Source of the DNA: Streptomyces mobaraensis
Lineage (GTDB): Bacteria > Actinomycetota > Actinomycetes > Streptomycetales > Streptomycetaceae
Assembly (NCBI RefSeq): GCF_020099395.1
Contig: NZ_CP083590.1
Coordinates: forward strand, 1,178,001-1,242,000
DNA length: 64,000 nt
Direction of reading: 5' to 3'
The position numbers were made by a program, and so were the translations under genes. Each line of letters opens with the position of its first letter. Position 1 is the first letter of the stretch. Below are positions 17,836-25,317 of the stretch, piece after piece. The notes under the pieces are model-generated. The model was not told the origin of the DNA. It made no database searches and was given only the letters and a program-made list of their open reading frames with translations.

Positions 17836-18785
17836 CAAGCGCGCCCCCTGGCGGTCTGCCGGTGGACGCTGCGCGCGTCGTAACCGGACAGCCCGCGGAC
17901 GGCCACCAGGGCCTTCTCCCGTCCGGGCAGCGAGACCCGGCCGCGCAGCACGGCCTGCGGGGTCTCGGCGATGCGGTCGAGCAGCCGGCGGTAGATGCCG
18001 GACATCGCGGCGACGCAGGCGCCGCTGCGCCGGTCGAGCATCGGCAGCAGCCGCATGCCCTCGGCGAACAGCGCACGGGCGCGCCGGACCTCGAAGGCCA
18101 CCAGGCCGGTGAAGTCGGCGCCCTCCGGCGGCACGGCGGAGCCGAACCCGGCCGAACAGCCGAACTTGGCGAGGTCGTCGGAAGGGAGGTAGGTACGGCC
18201 GTTGGCCGCGTCCTCCCGGACGTCACGCAGGATGTTGGTGAGCTGGAGCGCCAGCCCCAGCGTATTGGCGTACTCGGAGGCGCGCTCGGTATCCCGTGCG
18301 CCGGGCACAGTGCCGAACACGCCCAGCGAGAGCCGTCCGATCGACCCCGCGACACAGCGGCAGTACACCGCCAGGTCGTCCCAGGTCTCGTAGGTCTCGC
18401 CGCGAACGTCCATCTGAACGCCGTCGATCAGTTCGTCGAGCGCGCCGAGCGGAATGGGAAAGCGCCGCGCGGCGTGCGCCAGGGCGACGGCCACCGGGTC
18501 GGTGTCGTCCTCCTCGACGTCGCCGCCCCTTATCCGGCCCAGCACGGCGCGCGTCTCCTCCAGCCGGAGCCGCTTGGACTCGTCGTCCAGCGGTCCGTCC
18601 CCGATGTCGTCGACCCGCCGGGAGAAGGCGTAGAGCGCCGACATGGCCCGCCGCTTGGCGGTGGGCAGCAGCCTGATCCCATAGCTGAAGTTGCCGGCCT
18701 GCTGTCCGGTGACGGCCTCGCAGTAGCTGTACGCGGCGAGTACCGGTGCGGACGCGTGTGGCGTACCGATCACGGTCCCGCTCAC
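17835..18785 (-). CDS. hpnD: Presqualene diphosphate synthase HpnD
   Basis: The 316-aa squalene/phytoene-synthase-family protein condenses two farnesyl diphosphates to presqualene diphosphate. The two Asp-rich motifs are RRVDDIGDG (about 57-65) and NILRDVREDAANGRTYLP, and YCRCVAGSIGRL is typical of the family. GTG 18785 overlaps the hpnC stop (GTGA), with AGAGAGGG upstream. Confidence 0.93.
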   Translation of the reverse strand: MSGTVIGTPHASAPVLAAYSYCEAVTGQQAGNFSYGIRLLPTAKRRAMSALYAFSRRVDDIGDGPLDDESKRLRLEETRAVLGRIRGGDVEEDDTDPVAVALAHAARRFPIPLGALDELIDGVQMDVRGETYETWDDLAVYCRCVAGSIGRLSLGVFGTVPGARDTERASEYANTLGLALQLTNILRDVREDAANGRTYLPSDDLAKFGCSAGFGSAVPPEGADFTGLVAFEVRRARALFAEGMRLLPMLDRRSGACVAAMSGIYRRLLDRIAETPQAVLRGRVSLPGREKALVAVRGLSGYDARSVHRQTARGRA

Positions 18786-19681
18786 CCCTCTCTTCGCAGT
18801 GTCGCCCCCACCTCGCGCAGCAGGCTGAGCTTGGTGGGCTTGGGCGGTCCGGGGAGTACGTCGTGTCCCGCGGCGGCGACCGCCCGGAGCGCGGCCCTCC
18901 CCCCGCCCACGAACCCCGCGAGCAACAGCTTCAGCCTGCCGTGGACGCTACCCACCAGGGGGGTCCCTTCATTCAGCAGGCACCGGGCGCGTTCCGCCTC
19001 GAACGCGACCAGGGCGCGCACCGACGCGCCCGCACGGGGCCGCGCGAGGTCGGCCTCGCCCACCCGGAAACGTTCCATGTCCTCGGCCGGGAGGTAGATC
19101 CTGTCACGTGCCAGGTCCTCGGCCACGTCCTGGAGGTGCTCGACGATCTGGAGCGCCGTGCAGACCGCGTCCGAGCGGCGGATCCGCTCGGGGCTGGCCG
19201 TGCCGGTGACCCCGAGGACGAGCCGTCCGACGGGGTTCGCCGACAGCTCGCAGTAGGCGACCAGGTCGTCGTACGTCGCGTAGCGGCGCACCCGCTGGTC
19301 CATCCGGTTGGCCTCGATCAGGCCCAGGAAGGGCTCCGGGGTGAGGCCGTGGCGCCGGACCATCGGCCGGATCCGCCGCAGCAGCGGATGGCTCGGGCCC
19401 GTGCCGTGGGCGGCGAAGACCCGCCGCAGGTCGGCCTCGAAGGCGTCGAGCATCGCGAGCCGGTCGTCCGCCTGCTCTCGGTCGAGGCCCAGCAGCTCGG
19501 CGTCGCGCCCGCCGGGGGCCACGTCGCCGTCGCCGATGTCGTCGACCAGCCGCGCGTACCCGTAGATCGCCATCAGATCGTCACGCCGGGCGCGCGGCAG
19601 GAAGAACGGCGCGACCGGGAAGTTCTCGTGCGCGGCCTTGTCGAGCACGGCACGCGCGTGCGCGTCCGTCCCCGCGGTCAT
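18782..19681 (-). CDS. hpnC: Hydroxysqualene synthase HpnC
   Basis: The 299-aa protein converts presqualene diphosphate to hydroxysqualene. It has the squalene-synthase fold with LVDDIGDGDV and HLQDVAEDLARDRIYLP, and the ENFPVAPFFLPR start that separates HpnC from HpnD. It is the first gene of the operon, so the promoter should lie in the following 395-bp region. The paralogous pair with the next gene is the normal arrangement. Confidence 0.93.
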   Translation of the reverse strand: MTAGTDAHARAVLDKAAHENFPVAPFFLPRARRDDLMAIYGYARLVDDIGDGDVAPGGRDAELLGLDREQADDRLAMLDAFEADLRRVFAAHGTGPSHPLLRRIRPMVRRHGLTPEPFLGLIEANRMDQRVRRYATYDDLVAYCELSANPVGRLVLGVTGTASPERIRRSDAVCTALQIVEHLQDVAEDLARDRIYLPAEDMERFRVGEADLARPRAGASVRALVAFEAERARCLLNEGTPLVGSVHGRLKLLLAGFVGGGRAALRAVAAAGHDVLPGPPKPTKLSLLREVGATLRREG

Positions 19682-20076
19682 CGCGGGCTGCCCGGACCAC
19701 AGACGGCGTATGCGCCTCTGATCTGGAGAGGCCCCGCAGCCATCACAGCCATCGCCGTCACATCTCCCGTTCTACACTGCCGACCCAGAACATCCTATTT
19801 CGGACACGCCGCAGCGCGGCCTCCTGCCCTGCTCCCCCGTGAGCCGCCCCTGAAACGCCCCCGGTGCCCGGCACCGCCGGGCGCCTCCCTGGCACAGCAC
19901 GCTACAGCGTACGCCGTACAAGCACGCGGTCTTCGCCGAGGTCCGTGCTTGATCCATACAATGCCACGCCCTGCCGGACCCGTCCCAGTCGATATGCGCG
20001 TCCATGTCATTTTCCGACACGGAAACGGAGACGGGCCTCCCGCCGCGCGCTCGCGGCGGGAGGCCCGATTCCGCCC
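19682..20076. other. Intergenic region: hopanoid operon 5' region and surface-polymer operon 3' end
   Basis: 395 bp without a supported gene. It should hold the promoter and leader of the hopanoid operon (minus strand, beginning near 19700-19800, where the sequence is locally A+T-richer) and, at 20032-20067, the terminator of the ABC-exporter operon. No confident -35/-10 pair was found. Confidence 0.5.
20032..20067 (-). terminator. Terminator hairpin of the surface-polymer operon
   Basis: Perfect inverted repeat with stem CGGGCCTCCCGCCGCG and its complement and a 4-nt loop, ending 9 bp after the stop codon of the ATPase gene on the minus strand. Confidence 0.85.
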
Positions 20077-20865
20077 TCAGCGGGCGGTCTCCTTCTCATA
20101 GGCCCGGACGACCTCGTCCGTCGGGCCGTCCATCAGCAGCTCGCCGCGTTCCAGCCAGAGGACCCGGTCGCAGGTGTCCCGGATCGAGCGGTTGTTGTGG
20201 CTGACCAGGAAGACCGTGCCGGCCTCCTGGCGCAGCTCGCGCACCCGCGCCTCCGAGCGCTTCTGGAAGGACCGGTCACCGGTGGCCAGCGCCTCGTCGA
20301 TCATCAGCACGTCGTGCTTCTTCGCCGCGGCGATGGAGAAGCGCAGCCGGGCCGCCATGCCGGACGAGTACGTCCGCATGGGCAGCGTGATGAAGTCGCC
20401 CTTCTCGTTGATGCCCGAGAAGTCGACGATGTCCTGGTAGCGCTCGCGGATCTCCTCGTGGGTCATGCCCATCGCGAGACCGCCGAGGATGACGTTCCGC
20501 TCGCCGGTGAGGTCGTTCATCATCGCGGCGTTGACGCCCAGCAGGGACGGCTGGCCGTCGGTGTAGACCTTGCCGCGCTCGGTGGGCAGCAGCCCGGCGA
20601 TGGCCTTCAGCAGCGTGGACTTGCCCGAGCCGTTGGAGCCGATGAGGCCGATGGCCTGGCCGCGGTACGCGGTGAAGCTCACGCCCTTGACGGCGTGCAC
20701 CTCGCGCACCCCGGCGCCCGGGGAGCGCTTGACGATCCGGTTGAGCGCGGCGGTGGCGCTGCCCCGGCCGGTGTTGCCGCCGTAGACGCGGTAGACGATG
20801 TGCACGTCGTCCGCGATCACGGTGGGGATACGGGCCCCGTCGGGGGCGGTGCTCTGCTCAGCCAC
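20077..20865 (-). CDS. Polysaccharide/teichoic-acid ABC exporter, ATP-binding subunit (TagH/Wzt-like)
   Basis: The 262-aa ATPase powers export of a cell-surface glycopolymer with the adjacent permease. Walker A is GSNGSGKST, the signature is YSSGMAARL, and Walker B is VLMIDEALATGD, the last being typical of the TagH/Wzt subfamily. There is no C-terminal carbohydrate-binding extension. GTG 20865 overlaps the permease stop by 8 bp. Confidence 0.92.
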   Translation of the reverse strand: MAEQSTAPDGARIPTVIADDVHIVYRVYGGNTGRGSATAALNRIVKRSPGAGVREVHAVKGVSFTAYRGQAIGLIGSNGSGKSTLLKAIAGLLPTERGKVYTDGQPSLLGVNAAMMNDLTGERNVILGGLAMGMTHEEIRERYQDIVDFSGINEKGDFITLPMRTYSSGMAARLRFSIAAAKKHDVLMIDEALATGDRSFQKRSEARVRELRQEAGTVFLVSHNNRSIRDTCDRVLWLERGELLMDGPTDEVVRAYEKETAR

Positions 20866-21811
20866 GGCCGTACTGCTCCTCAGCCTTCCAGAAGTACACG
20901 AAGCCCCCGAGGCCGACGAGGACGGCCCAGCCGACCGCCAGCGGCCAGACGTGCGCCGGCAGGTCGATGTGCTTGCTCGCCGCGTGGCTGGTGATCAGCG
21001 ACGACCGCATCAAGTCGATGTAGACCGCCGCCGGATTGGCGCTCAGCACGTCGACGACCCAGCCGGGCGCGTTCGCCTTCTTCAGCGCCTCGACCATGTT
21101 GTACATCACACCGGACGCGTACATCCACGTCCGCAGGATGAACGGCAGGAGCTGCGCGAGGTCCGGGGTCTTGCTGCCCAGCCGGGCCAGGACCAGCGAC
21201 AGGCCGGTGTTGAAGACGAACTGCAGCACCAGCACCGGCACGATCAGCAGCCAGGACAGCGCCGGCATATGGCCGAAACCGATCAGGAAGGCGAAGACCA
21301 CACACATCGAGAACAGCAGCTGCTGGAGCTGCTGCAGTGCGAAGGAGATGGGCAGCGCGGCCCGGGGAAAGTGCAGGGCGCGCACCAGGCCCAGGTTCCC
21401 CGAGATGGCCCGGACCCCGGAGAGCGCCGAACTCTGGGTGAAGGTGAAGACGAACACGCCCGTCACCAGGAAGGGGATGTAGACCCTGATCCCCATGCCC
21501 TTGCTCTGGCCCATCAGGAAGCCGAAGATCAGCAGGTAGACCATGGCGTTCAGCAGGGGCGTGGCCACGTGCCAGAGCTGCCCCAGCTTGGCCTTGCTGT
21601 ACTGGGCCGTCATCTTGGCCCGGGAGAAGGCAAGGATGAAGTGCCGCCGGTCCCACAGCTGCCGGGCGTACTCCGGCAGCGACGGGCGGGCGCCGCTGAC
21701 CGACAGGCCGTACTTCCTGGCCAGCTCGGCGGCCGACAGCCCGGCGTCGGGTGATGGTGCAGCACTCATGGCGACCGCACTGCCGTGCGTTGTCTCGCTC
21801 ACTGTTGACAC
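20858..21811 (-). CDS. Polysaccharide/teichoic-acid ABC exporter, permease (TagG/Wzm-like)
   Basis: The 317-aa ABC-2-type membrane protein has about six membrane segments after a cytoplasmic N-terminal stretch (RQLWDRRHFILAFSRAKMTA precedes the first). GTG 21811 is chosen because GAGGAC lies 7 nt upstream; a TTG at 21823 is the longest option. It pairs with the ATPase that follows and should translocate the product of the upstream glycosyl- and phosphotransferases. Confidence 0.9.
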   Translation of the reverse strand: MSTVSETTHGSAVAMSAAPSPDAGLSAAELARKYGLSVSGARPSLPEYARQLWDRRHFILAFSRAKMTAQYSKAKLGQLWHVATPLLNAMVYLLIFGFLMGQSKGMGIRVYIPFLVTGVFVFTFTQSSALSGVRAISGNLGLVRALHFPRAALPISFALQQLQQLLFSMCVVFAFLIGFGHMPALSWLLIVPVLVLQFVFNTGLSLVLARLGSKTPDLAQLLPFILRTWMYASGVMYNMVEALKKANAPGWVVDVLSANPAAVYIDLMRSSLITSHAASKHIDLPAHVWPLAVGWAVLVGLGGFVYFWKAEEQYGRG

Positions 21812-21880
21812 TTTCGTCCTCAAGGTGCGCTGCCGGGGACGGTCCCCCGGCAGCGCCCGATGCTCTCAGACAAGAGCTTG

Positions 21881-22777
21881 TCAGATCACCGGCGGGCGAC
21901 CCAGCCGGGTCAGGCGCCACACGGTACGCCACTTCATGGGCCGGCGCGGACCGCACGGCGTCGTCCAGCCCTCCTTGAAACCGCCGAACCAGGCGCGGAG
22001 CGCCGGCATCGAGGGCTTCCTGGCCAGGGTGAGCAGCATCCACACCCCGAGGTAGACCGGGACGAGGAGGGCCGGCAGGTTACGGCGGGCCAGCCAGACC
22101 CGGTTGCGGGCCACCATGCGGTGGTAGACCGCGTGCCGGCTGGGGGCGGTGGTCGGGTGGTGCAGGACCATGTCCGCCCGGTAGTCGATCATCCAGCCCG
22201 CGTCGAGGGCCCGCCAGGCGAGGTCGGTCTCCTCGTGCGCGTAGAAGAACTCGTCCGGCAGGCAGCCCGCGTCGGCGAACACCCGGGTGCGGGCCGCGTT
22301 GGCGCCGCCCAGGAAGGTGGTCACCCGGGAGGAGCGCATCGGGTCCGAGGCGCGCAGCCGGGGGACGTGCCGGCGCTGGGTGACGCCGGTGTCCGGGTCG
22401 GCGATCCGGAAGCTGATGATGCCCAGCTTCGGGTCGGCCTCGAACGCGCGGCGGCAGAGCTCCGCCGTGTCCTGGTTGGGCAGCAGCCCGTCGTCGTCCA
22501 GGAAGAGGAGGACGTCGACGTCGCGTCCGGCCGGGCCGAACGCCTCGATGCCGACGTTGCGGCCGGCCGGGATGCCCACGTTCTCGGGCAGCTCGACGGT
22601 CCGCACCGACAGCCCGGGGACGTGCACCTCGGGCAGCGGCGCGCCGTTGCCCACGATGACGACCTCGATCGGGTCGCCGTCCTGCTTGGCGACCGACTCC
22701 AGCAGCGCGCGCAGCTCGGCGGGGCGGTTGCCCATGGTGAGGACGACCGCGCCGACCTTCAGGCCCCGGGCGCTCAT
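21881..22777 (-). CDS. Glycosyltransferase family 2
   Basis: The 298-aa GT-A enzyme opens with VGAVVLTMGNRPAELRALL and has the metal-binding acidic motif LLFLDDDG; HEETDLAWRALDAGW is the ED-type catalytic region common to polymer synthases. One probable membrane segment lies near the C-terminus (LLVPVYLGVWMLLTLA). Its ATG overlaps the upstream phosphotransferase stop (ATGA). Donor and acceptor are unknown; the context suggests a wall glycopolymer. Confidence 0.9.
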   Translation of the reverse strand: MSARGLKVGAVVLTMGNRPAELRALLESVAKQDGDPIEVVIVGNGAPLPEVHVPGLSVRTVELPENVGIPAGRNVGIEAFGPAGRDVDVLLFLDDDGLLPNQDTAELCRRAFEADPKLGIISFRIADPDTGVTQRRHVPRLRASDPMRSSRVTTFLGGANAARTRVFADAGCLPDEFFYAHEETDLAWRALDAGWMIDYRADMVLHHPTTAPSRHAVYHRMVARNRVWLARRNLPALLVPVYLGVWMLLTLARKPSMPALRAWFGGFKEGWTTPCGPRRPMKWRTVWRLTRLGRPPVI

Positions 22778-23553
22778 CGCAGCCTGCTGGAGGCGAGGAT
22801 GGACACGAGGTGCAGCAGCGTCTGCAGGACGGCGATGCCGGCGAGGACGGCAGTGCCGAGGCGGGTGAAGAAGAGGTCGCCCCGGGCCTGGTCCAGGATC
22901 GCGAGGAACACGATCAGCAGCGACGCCTCGATGCCGAGGATCAGCCGGTGGAACTGCAGTGCCGCGGCGGCCTTGCGGGCCAGGGCCATGCCGGAGGAAC
23001 GCGGCTCGGCCGCGGCCTCCTTGACCGGCGGCATGCCGTTCTGGTGGCGGGCGACGCCGACGAGGTCGGTCTCCGCCTTGATCAGGACGGCGCCGAGCGC
23101 GGCGAGCGTGCCGAGGAAGGCCCACAGCCAGTCGATGCGCCCGCCGCCCCAGAGGTCGGCGGCGCGCAGGCCGAGACCGAGGAGGACGGCGGCGTCGCAC
23201 AGGTAGGCGCCGACCCGGTCCAGGTAGACCCCGGACATCGAGTACTGCTTCTTCCAGCGGGCGATCTCGCCGTCGACGCAGTCCAGCAGCAGGTAGAGCT
23301 GGACGGCGACGGCGCCGAGCACGGCGCCCGCGATCCCGGGCACCAGCAGGGCCGGGGCCGCGAGGACGCCCGCGACGGTCATCAGGTAGGTGAGCTGGTT
23401 GGGCGTGACGCGGGTGTTCACCAGGTGGCGGTCCACCCGCAGCGAGATCTCCCGCATGTACAGGCGGCCGGCCCAGTGCTCACCGCTGCGCCGGTCCTTC
23501 ACCCCCGCGGGGTGGACGACCGGCCGGAGTTCAGCGACTGACGGTTTCTGCAT
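22774..23553 (-). CDS. CDP-alcohol phosphatidyltransferase family membrane protein
   Basis: The 259-aa integral membrane enzyme carries the family signature as DCVDGEIARW...SGVYLDRVGAY (DGxxAR(x8)Gx3Dx3D-like). This class transfers a phospho-alcohol from a CDP-linked donor. The neighbours suggest a sugar/polyol phosphate rather than phosphatidate as substrate. It overlaps the dehydrogenase gene by 23 bp. Five to six membrane helices are apparent. Confidence 0.88.
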   Translation of the reverse strand: MQKPSVAELRPVVHPAGVKDRRSGEHWAGRLYMREISLRVDRHLVNTRVTPNQLTYLMTVAGVLAAPALLVPGIAGAVLGAVAVQLYLLLDCVDGEIARWKKQYSMSGVYLDRVGAYLCDAAVLLGLGLRAADLWGGGRIDWLWAFLGTLAALGAVLIKAETDLVGVARHQNGMPPVKEAAAEPRSSGMALARKAAAALQFHRLILGIEASLLIVFLAILDQARGDLFFTRLGTAVLAGIAVLQTLLHLVSILASSRLR

Positions 23554-24592
23554 AGTCGGCGTATGCGTCCCTGATCTGGTCGGTGGTGAGGGCGAGGTGC
23601 TCCAGGATGGTGTACCGCCCGGGCCGGGTCTGCGGAGCGAACTCCACGGCGCGGACGAACTCGTCCTCGGTGAACCCGATGTCGCCGGGGAGCACGGGCA
23701 GGTCGTGCCGGCGCAGGGCCTCGACCATCAGCGCGGACTCCTCGCGAGCACCGCGGAGGTGCATGGCGAAGGCGGCGCCGAGGCCGCACTGCTCGCCGTG
23801 CGGGGCGGCGCGCTTGGGGTAGAGCAGGTCGAAGGCGTGGTTGATCTCGTGGCAGGCGCCGGAGGCCGGGCGGCTGTCGCCGGCCACGGACATCGAGATG
23901 CCGGTGAGCACGAGGCCCTCGGCGAGCACCTGGAGGAACCCGTCGTCGTCGACACTGCCCGGGTGGCGCAGCACGGCCTCGCCGGCCTGCCGGGCCAGCG
24001 CGGCGGCCAGGCCGTCGATGTCCTCGCCGCGCACCCGGTGGGCCAGCTCCCAGTCCGCCACGGCGGAGATGTTGGAGATGGCGTCGCCGATGCCCGAACG
24101 GACGTAGCGGCCGGGGGCCTGCCGGATGACGTCGAGGTCGATGACGACGGCGATCGGGTTGGGCACGCCGTACGAGCCGCGGCCCGCGTCGTTGTCGAGG
24201 GTGGCGACCGGCGAGCAGAGACCATCGTGGGAGAGGTTCGTGGCCACGGCGACCAGCGGCAGGCCGATGCGCGCGGCGGCGAACTTCGCACAGTCGATGA
24301 TCTTGCCGCCGCCCAGGCCCACGACCGCGTCGTAGTGGCCCGACTTCATGGCGTCGGCCAGCTTGATGGCGTCGTCGAGGGTGCCGCCGCCGACCTCGTA
24401 CCAGGTGGCGCCGGGCAGCGCCGGGGCGAGCCGCTTGCGCAGCGCCGCCCCGGAGCCGCCGCTGATCGCGACGGCGAGCTTGCCGGAGCTGGAGATCCGC
24501 TGGTCCGCGAGGACGCTCGCGAGATCGTCCAGGGCCCCGGCCCGGATGTCGACCACGACCGGCGAGGGGATGAGCCTCGTCAGTACTGGCAC
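23531..24592 (-). CDS. Iron-containing alcohol dehydrogenase, glycerol-1-phosphate dehydrogenase-like
   Basis: The 353-aa protein has the NAD(P)-binding GGGKIIDCAKFAA and metal-ligand regions ATNLSHDGLCSPVA, SRPASGACHEINHAFD and KRAAPHGEQCGLG. The pattern fits the G1P-dehydrogenase (EgsA/AraM) branch, which reduces dihydroxyacetone phosphate. Next to a nucleotidyltransferase and two CDP-alcohol transferases, it would supply a polyol phosphate. GTG 24592 has GGGAGATCGC before it and overlaps the nucleotidyltransferase end by 13 bp. Confidence 0.85.
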   Translation of the reverse strand: MPVLTRLIPSPVVVDIRAGALDDLASVLADQRISSSGKLAVAISGGSGAALRKRLAPALPGATWYEVGGGTLDDAIKLADAMKSGHYDAVVGLGGGKIIDCAKFAAARIGLPLVAVATNLSHDGLCSPVATLDNDAGRGSYGVPNPIAVVIDLDVIRQAPGRYVRSGIGDAISNISAVADWELAHRVRGEDIDGLAAALARQAGEAVLRHPGSVDDDGFLQVLAEGLVLTGISMSVAGDSRPASGACHEINHAFDLLYPKRAAPHGEQCGLGAAFAMHLRGAREESALMVEALRRHDLPVLPGDIGFTEDEFVRAVEFAPQTRPGRYTILEHLALTTDQIRDAYADYAETVSR

Positions 24593-25317
24593 GCGATCTC
24601 CCGGCCCTTGGCGAGGTCGTCGTGGTTGTCGATCTCGACCCACTTGACGTCGCCGATCGGCGCGGTGTCGATCTTGAAGCCGCGGTTGACCAGCTCCTGG
24701 TAGCCGTCCTCGTAGTAGAGGTCGGGGTCCTTCTCGAAGGTCACCTTGAGGGCGTCGGCGAGCTCGGCGCCGGCCTCGGCCTCGATCAGGGTGACGCCGA
24801 TGTACTCGCCGGTCGCGGTGGCCGGGTCCATCAGCTTGGTGATGCGCTGGACGCCCTTCTCGGGGTCCACGATGACCTTCATCTCCTCGTCGGCGAGGTT
24901 CTTCACCGTGTCGAGGGCGAGGATGATCTTCTGGCCGTTGCCACGGGCGTCGAGCAGGGTCTTCTCGACGGAGACCGGGTGGACGGTGTCGCCGTTGGCG
25001 AGGATCACGCCGCGGCCGAGGACCTCACGGGCGCACCACAGGGAGTAGGCGTTGTTCCACTCCTCGGCCTTGTCGTTGTCGATCAGGGTGAGCTTGAGGC
25101 CGTACTTCTCCTCCAGCGCCGCCTGCCGCGCGTACACGGCCTCCTTGCGGTAACCGACGACGATCGCGACCTCGGTCAGACCGACCTCCGCGAAGTTGGC
25201 CAGGGTGAGGTCGAGGACGGTCGTCTCGCCGTCCACGGGCACCAGGGCCTTGGGGAGGGTGTCGGTGTAGGGGCGCAGACGGCGTCCGGCGCCGGCTGCC
25301 AGCACGAGGCCGATCAT
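24580..25317 (-). CDS. Sugar/polyol-phosphate nucleotidyltransferase (phosphocholine-cytidylyltransferase-like)
   Basis: The 245-aa protein has the NTP-transferase opening LVLAAGAGRRLRPYTDTLPK with the conserved Lys, and ANGDTVHP as the metal-binding Asp loop. It would activate a phospho-alcohol as a CDP- or NDP-derivative for the phosphotransferases of the operon. ATG 25317 overlaps the previous stop by 4 bp and has GGAGAACC upstream. Confidence 0.9.
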   Translation of the reverse strand: MIGLVLAAGAGRRLRPYTDTLPKALVPVDGETTVLDLTLANFAEVGLTEVAIVVGYRKEAVYARQAALEEKYGLKLTLIDNDKAEEWNNAYSLWCAREVLGRGVILANGDTVHPVSVEKTLLDARGNGQKIILALDTVKNLADEEMKVIVDPEKGVQRITKLMDPATATGEYIGVTLIEAEAGAELADALKVTFEKDPDLYYEDGYQELVNRGFKIDTAPIGDVKWVEIDNHDDLAKGREIACQY

